A stretch of DNA of 64,000 bases, from contig CAIIXF020000008.1 of the NCBI GenBank assembly GCA_903813345.2, forward strand, positions 16,040,822 through 16,104,821. The letters run 5' to 3'. A program made the translations under genes and the position numbers. Position 1 is the first letter of the stretch. Each line of letters opens with the position of its first letter. This document shows positions 60,201-64,000 of the stretch, in pieces. The stretch is from Owenia fusiformis (lineage: Eukaryota; Annelida; Polychaeta; Sabellida; Oweniidae). The notes beneath the pieces are model-generated. The model was given only the letters and a program-made list of their open reading frames with translations, was not told the DNA's origin and did not search any database.

Positions 60201-62288
60201 ATTTTTATTTATTCAAAATTTCTATAACAAATCTTAAAAGTATATGTAGTAAACCAGGGTGAAAGAATCATTTGTTTTTCATTTAATTTTCAGCAAATTT
60301 TCTTGTGATTAACAAAACGCTAGACCCTGATGACTTTAATCTCAACTTCTATGAATATAAATTCAATCATTGCTGCTGATCTTCAAGAATTTATCAAGAT
60401 TTACCGTTAAGCTTGTGCACTTGATAAAAAGATTTTCAATTTCTATTTTTACACAACAGATCCGGATAGCAATATCTATACAAATTTGTTTAATGGTCGT
60501 TGAAATTGTAGTAAATATATATTTCATGGAAACTATTCAAGATTTGTCTTAAATGATTTTATTTATGTTTTAAGTTTTCCAAAACTTTGATTCAATTTTT
60601 TAAAAACTCAAGTAGCACCATTTTTTAAAAAAAGAGCTAAGATTCAAGCAGATACAAATGTAAAAGAAATCACTTTTATATTTTGTTACAATTTATATCA
60701 ATGTAAATTTGAGTGAAAAACAAATGATTGCTTTACCAAAGGTTATATTTTCATCAGCATTGAGGAGTGATTCTATTAACCATTCATTAAAAAATATTCT
60801 AACATAACCAGGTACAAATCATATACCTTAATTTTGATTATTGGGACACAGAAAAATTTCATATCAATTTTGTTGTTTAAACTCATGTTTACGGTTACTT
60901 ACACCTTAATTTCGACTCTTTGTCACCTTTAACACTAAATTGAGAAACGCCATCTATAAATTCTAGATTAGAAAAAGTGAACACAAACATTAGTAAAGAA
61001 TTTAGGACAAATATTAGCAAAGTAGATATTATTAAACATCAGTTTCTTCCTGACAAAATGCATGGAAATCAGCTATGCAGTGCCCATCCATTTTCAGCAA
61101 CTGTTTTTTCATGGGGGGTCGGAATACAGCATTCAAAGTCTAAAGATTCAAAGGTTTCATTGTAAGAAAGGAAATAGTAAAATGTAAGAATTGAGGAAAG
61201 CAAAACTACTATAATATGCAAAGTAAAAAGCAAAGATAAGAGAAAATGGTTTAAATATTACAAATCAAAGAATAGATCTGTAAGATTAATTAGATGCAAC
61301 AATAACAAATTTAGAAAATAGAATAGAAAATGTAAAAATGACGCACAATTGATACTGCATGGATGACTGACGATGCAGACCAATATGACATTTCTCTATA
61401 ACTTACAAAGTCACCATTTCAAAACAGTTCATGAATTTAACATCAATCAAAAACATGTTTGGAAAACTTAAGATTAAAAACAGCTTCCATAGTCAATAAA
61501 GAAAAAAAACGTTAAAATCATGAACAGTTCTGAGAATGTGTCCAAATTAGCTTCTTTCAAAAAGAGCTTCATGAACATTGACCACAGGACATATATTAAA
61601 TAGTTAGACGCAACAGTATGTACATATGATAGAAAAAGAATTCAAAATAAGGAAATATGTGTAGTAACCGAGCTATAAAGTTGTGTAGAGGTGGGCTGAG
61701 AAGAATGCTCGTGTACGCACAGCGCATTTCCCCTTCTTATCTCCTGTAACGCTAAATCTGTGAGATGCCGTCAAAAAATTCTGTAAGGTAGAAACATTGA
61801 TAACCAGCCGATTATTCTGCTGGTTAAACATGTACCTCCACCCTGTCGCTACCCTAATAAACACCCCATTGTGGCGCAAGGAAGGCGGATGGGACTGGGC
61901 CGAGGGCAAGTAACCTCCGCTATGATACAACCAATCAACACCCACATTTAGAACAAAGGTGGGGATTGGGGTTGCTGGTGGGAAAGCTACCAGTTTGAGT
62001 TAAAGATTCACCAAAACTTGGCATTGTTAGGTCTAGGAGAATATTAAATATTACAAGTCCCAAGTATCCTTGAAACATGTAAATAGAAGCTGGAGGTGTT
62101 AGATATTTTGGCAGCAAAAGAGAGGAAACCCCTACTCTACTATAGAAACAAACATAAAAAACATTTGCATAACAGAAAAATATGCGAAAGGTGCGTTGTG
62201 AATGTCCCGAAGGTAGATGAATACATACATGCCAATTTGGCAACCTTGTCTCCCTTAGCGCTCACTTTAGACATCCCATCTATAAATT
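57239..62288 (-). CDS. Calcineurin subunit B, 3' exons (5' end beyond the window)
   Basis: Minus-strand exons: 60903-60962 (with alternative copies at 61721-61780 and 62229-62288), 57847-58031 and 57239-57286 (TAG at 57239-57241). Calcineurin B is the Ca2+-binding regulatory subunit of the calcineurin phosphatase. The exon at 60903-60962 encodes [19 protein letters not shown], the end of EF-hand 2 and the linker; the next encodes [12 protein letters not shown], with EF-hand loop 3 [12 protein letters not shown] and EF-hand loop 4 [12 protein letters not shown]; the last encodes [15 protein letters not shown]. Splice phases join exactly (KLR, then Phe split T|TC, then AFKIYD). Similarity to vertebrate calcineurin B is very high. 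The N-terminal half (myristoylated end, EF-hands 1-2) must lie beyond 64000. Confidence 0.93.
57847..58031 (-). CDS. Calcineurin B exon with EF-hands 3 and 4
   Basis: 185 nt, CTTTCAG acceptor, GTAAGT donor. Both EF loops have all the Ca2+ ligands (D-x-D-x-D-G ... E). The exon contributes TC of a split Phe codon at its start. Confidence 0.95.
59097..59715. mobile_element. TIR element in calcineurin B intron, TACAGGA ends
   Basis: Starts TACAGGACTTCCC and ends ACATCCTGTA with TA borders; inverted arms of about 115-135 bp share AAGTTACATAGATTTGCCAA and AGTATGT words around a ~370-bp centre. A C-run of about 13 lies at 59120-59132. Tc1/mariner-like MITE; no transposase. Confidence 0.7.
60903..60962 (-). 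CDS. Calcineurin B 60-nt exon, copy 1 (canonical)
   Basis: TCTAG acceptor, GTAAGT donor. AA + 19 codons + T; encodes [19 protein letters not shown], matching the family's consensus linker. Confidence 0.93.
61721..61780 (-). pseudogene. Calcineurin B 60-nt exon, copy 2 (frame-disrupted)
   Basis: TTACAG acceptor and GTGCGT donor bound exactly 60 nt, aligned with copies 1 and 3 along its whole length. A one-base insertion after GGCATCTCACA and a compensating one-base loss near the 3' end put an in-frame TAG inside. Either a decayed exon or a poison exon whose inclusion would send the transcript to decay. Confidence 0.75.
62229..62288 (-). CDS. Calcineurin B 60-nt exon, copy 3 (alternative)
   Basis: TATCCCTTTCAG acceptor and GTATGT donor bound exactly 60 nt in the same phase as copy 1. 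Encodes [19 protein letters not shown], keeping FIDG-S and KGDK--KL but changing the hydrophobic linker residues. The split Phe codon also forms correctly with the next exon. Fully compatible with mutually exclusive splicing. Confidence 0.75.
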
Positions 62289-64000
62289 CTGAAAGGGATA
62301 ATAGGTGTTAAATGTTTGAAAAGATTTTAGGTTAACAATTTATTATTCATACATGAACAATCAACACAATGATTAAGAAAAAATTCTATTGAGGAAATAG
62401 AAATATTTTAGCAAAAACTTATAAATTTTTACATTTAAGTTTATGTTTATTTTTATATATATACTTTACATGAGTTGTTTCTAGCTTTACAGAAAACCTA
62501 CTTAAAAGCAATACATATACAGCATATAGTATATATTCATGTAATAGCATAAGAGGATATTCATATGAAAATCAGCTTTGATTCCAATGTTGAACATACA
62601 CAATAATTACATAAGGCAATATCATATGACATGAGATAGATAAATCATTGAATTACATATTTAGATCATATAGCATATCCCAAGTTATTCAAGGACAAAC
62701 GTTACTTGTATATGTGGTCTAGTTTTGGGCTAGTTTGGTTAGTTTTTGGTACATATTCGGTTTACTATTTGGTGACTGTTTAAATTTCCAAATGTTCCTT
62801 GAGTAACACATTTTGGTCAAATTTACAAAAATGCAATGATGTGGTGATTATTCAATTTAGCTATTTTTGAAATGTTAACCCCCCCCCAAAAAAAACGGGT
62901 GCTATAACTTAATTTCCAAGTGGTGTTATATGTATGATTTGGTAAATAATGTGATGTAATGTAATAAACATGTATGTAAGCTATATATATATATATATAG
63001 AATGGAAAATATGTAGTTTATTAGGTAAGGTTATTACACCATGATGTAATCATTGCATCAGGTTATGTGAGAAGAATTCAGGACCATAAAGTAGTAGAGA
63101 TAGTATTCAAAATTATTGGAAAATCCATTACATAATACTGTATTTGTACAATAACCCATATTTTCAAAGTTGGTCAATACTCCTTTCAACCACATTTCAA
63201 GACGTTTACACGCAGACTTCAAATATGATAGTATTTTGACGAAATTTTGAATATTTCCTGATGTAAAGCAAGATTATTTCTACTTGCAGGGTCTATTCAG
63301 TATAAAAATCCCACTGCTTTGCTCATGAATAAGTCAATATAACACCATTTCAATGGACCTGTGCCTGTGCACCTTTCGCAAGTTATATTCCTCGATGTTA
63401 CGTTAAATGTTTTTCATTCAGTAAGGTCATATACTGTATTATGACGTGACGCATGAGGTGAAAGAGCCTCATTCTGAAGGGGGATATCAAAAATCAAAAT
63501 TTATTGACTCCATTCTAGACTTTATACATCAAAATAATATAATTTGAGAAACGTAAAGTTAGTACATTCTGAGAGATTATGAGATTATTTGCAGCCTTTA
63601 TTGTATCAACTCCATACTCATTGATTCATCTTAGTCACCATGTATTTGCTTAGTCATATTATTTCATATTAAGTTCTTTCAACAAATGAAATTACCACCT
63701 TCCAGTTCTAGGTGTATATGATTGGATGAGGATACACAAAACAGGCCTGTAGCCAGGGGGAGGGGTCTGGGGTTTGTGCCTTCCCCCGCCAAAAATCCTC
63801 ACAAAATCATGCAGTTTTTCAACATTCAGAGTGATTTTGGGCCAAAGTTGCTCTCTTTTAAAAGATGGAAATTTGTTGAAAAAGGAAAAAATGTTGGTGA
63901 CATATTTATATTTGAATTCTATTGGTTGCGATGAAAAACTCTGCCGTCTATATATTAATTCAATCAGATGTTGGCTCACTTAAAATTCACCCCGTCTTTT
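62289..64000. other. Calcineurin B intron (5' side) and window edge
   Basis: AT-rich, with a short (TA)n run at about 62983-62998 and a short hAT-like repeat fragment (about 63744-63800, GGCCTGTAGCCAGGGGGAGG). I looked for the EF-hand 1-2 exons of calcineurin B on the minus strand and did not find them. Confidence 0.5.

Overview
The window is animal nuclear DNA: AT-rich, with spliced genes, small coding exons bounded by GT/AG, long introns and many transposable-element remnants. A galectin with four carbohydrate-recognition domains (CRDs), a GDP-D-glucose phosphorylase, calcineurin B and a PhyH-type dioxygenase, together with GTCCGTCC-type and GGCGGCCAT-type repeats, suggest a marine lophotrochozoan, most likely a mollusc. 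That placement is an inference; nothing in the window proves the species.

Layout. 0.8-1.5 kb: last two coding exons of an unrecognised plus-strand gene. 4.1-6.3 kb: minus-strand PhyH-family Fe(II)/2-oxoglutarate dioxygenase, five exons. 8.1-12.8 kb: large fold-back repeat whose arms and centre are both built of ~146-bp units. 14.3-23.6 kb: complete 13-exon galectin (about 567 residues, four CRDs). 25.2-26.4 kb: small unrecognised three-exon minus-strand gene with a CRE/ETS-like promoter. 27.2-28.4 kb: inverted-repeat transposon containing a LINE 3' end. 28.6-29.6 kb: ~162-bp tandem array. 30.0-38.3 kb: complete LTR element (two 2,014-bp LTRs, 4-bp target duplication) coding only for Gag and protease. 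38.4-50.6 kb: GDPGP1-type GDP-D-glucose phosphorylase, nine coding exons, with introns full of palindromes, inverted-repeat elements and a tRNA-derived SINE. 50.1-56.6 kb: several minisatellites. 57.2-62.3 kb: 3' part of minus-strand calcineurin B; its 5' exons lie beyond the window.

The genes do not form an operon or pathway. The most notable points are (1) three tandem homologous 60-nt exons in calcineurin B, two open and one frame-disrupted but with intact splice sites; (2) an in-frame duplicated splice acceptor in the dioxygenase gene; (3) a young Gag/protease-only LTR element with broken gag frames, inserted 41 bp from a host splice acceptor; (4) two unlike transposons sharing a CA--CCTG-CAAC end and 6-bp target duplications; and (5) a cluster of ACCGACAATTGTCGGT palindromes.
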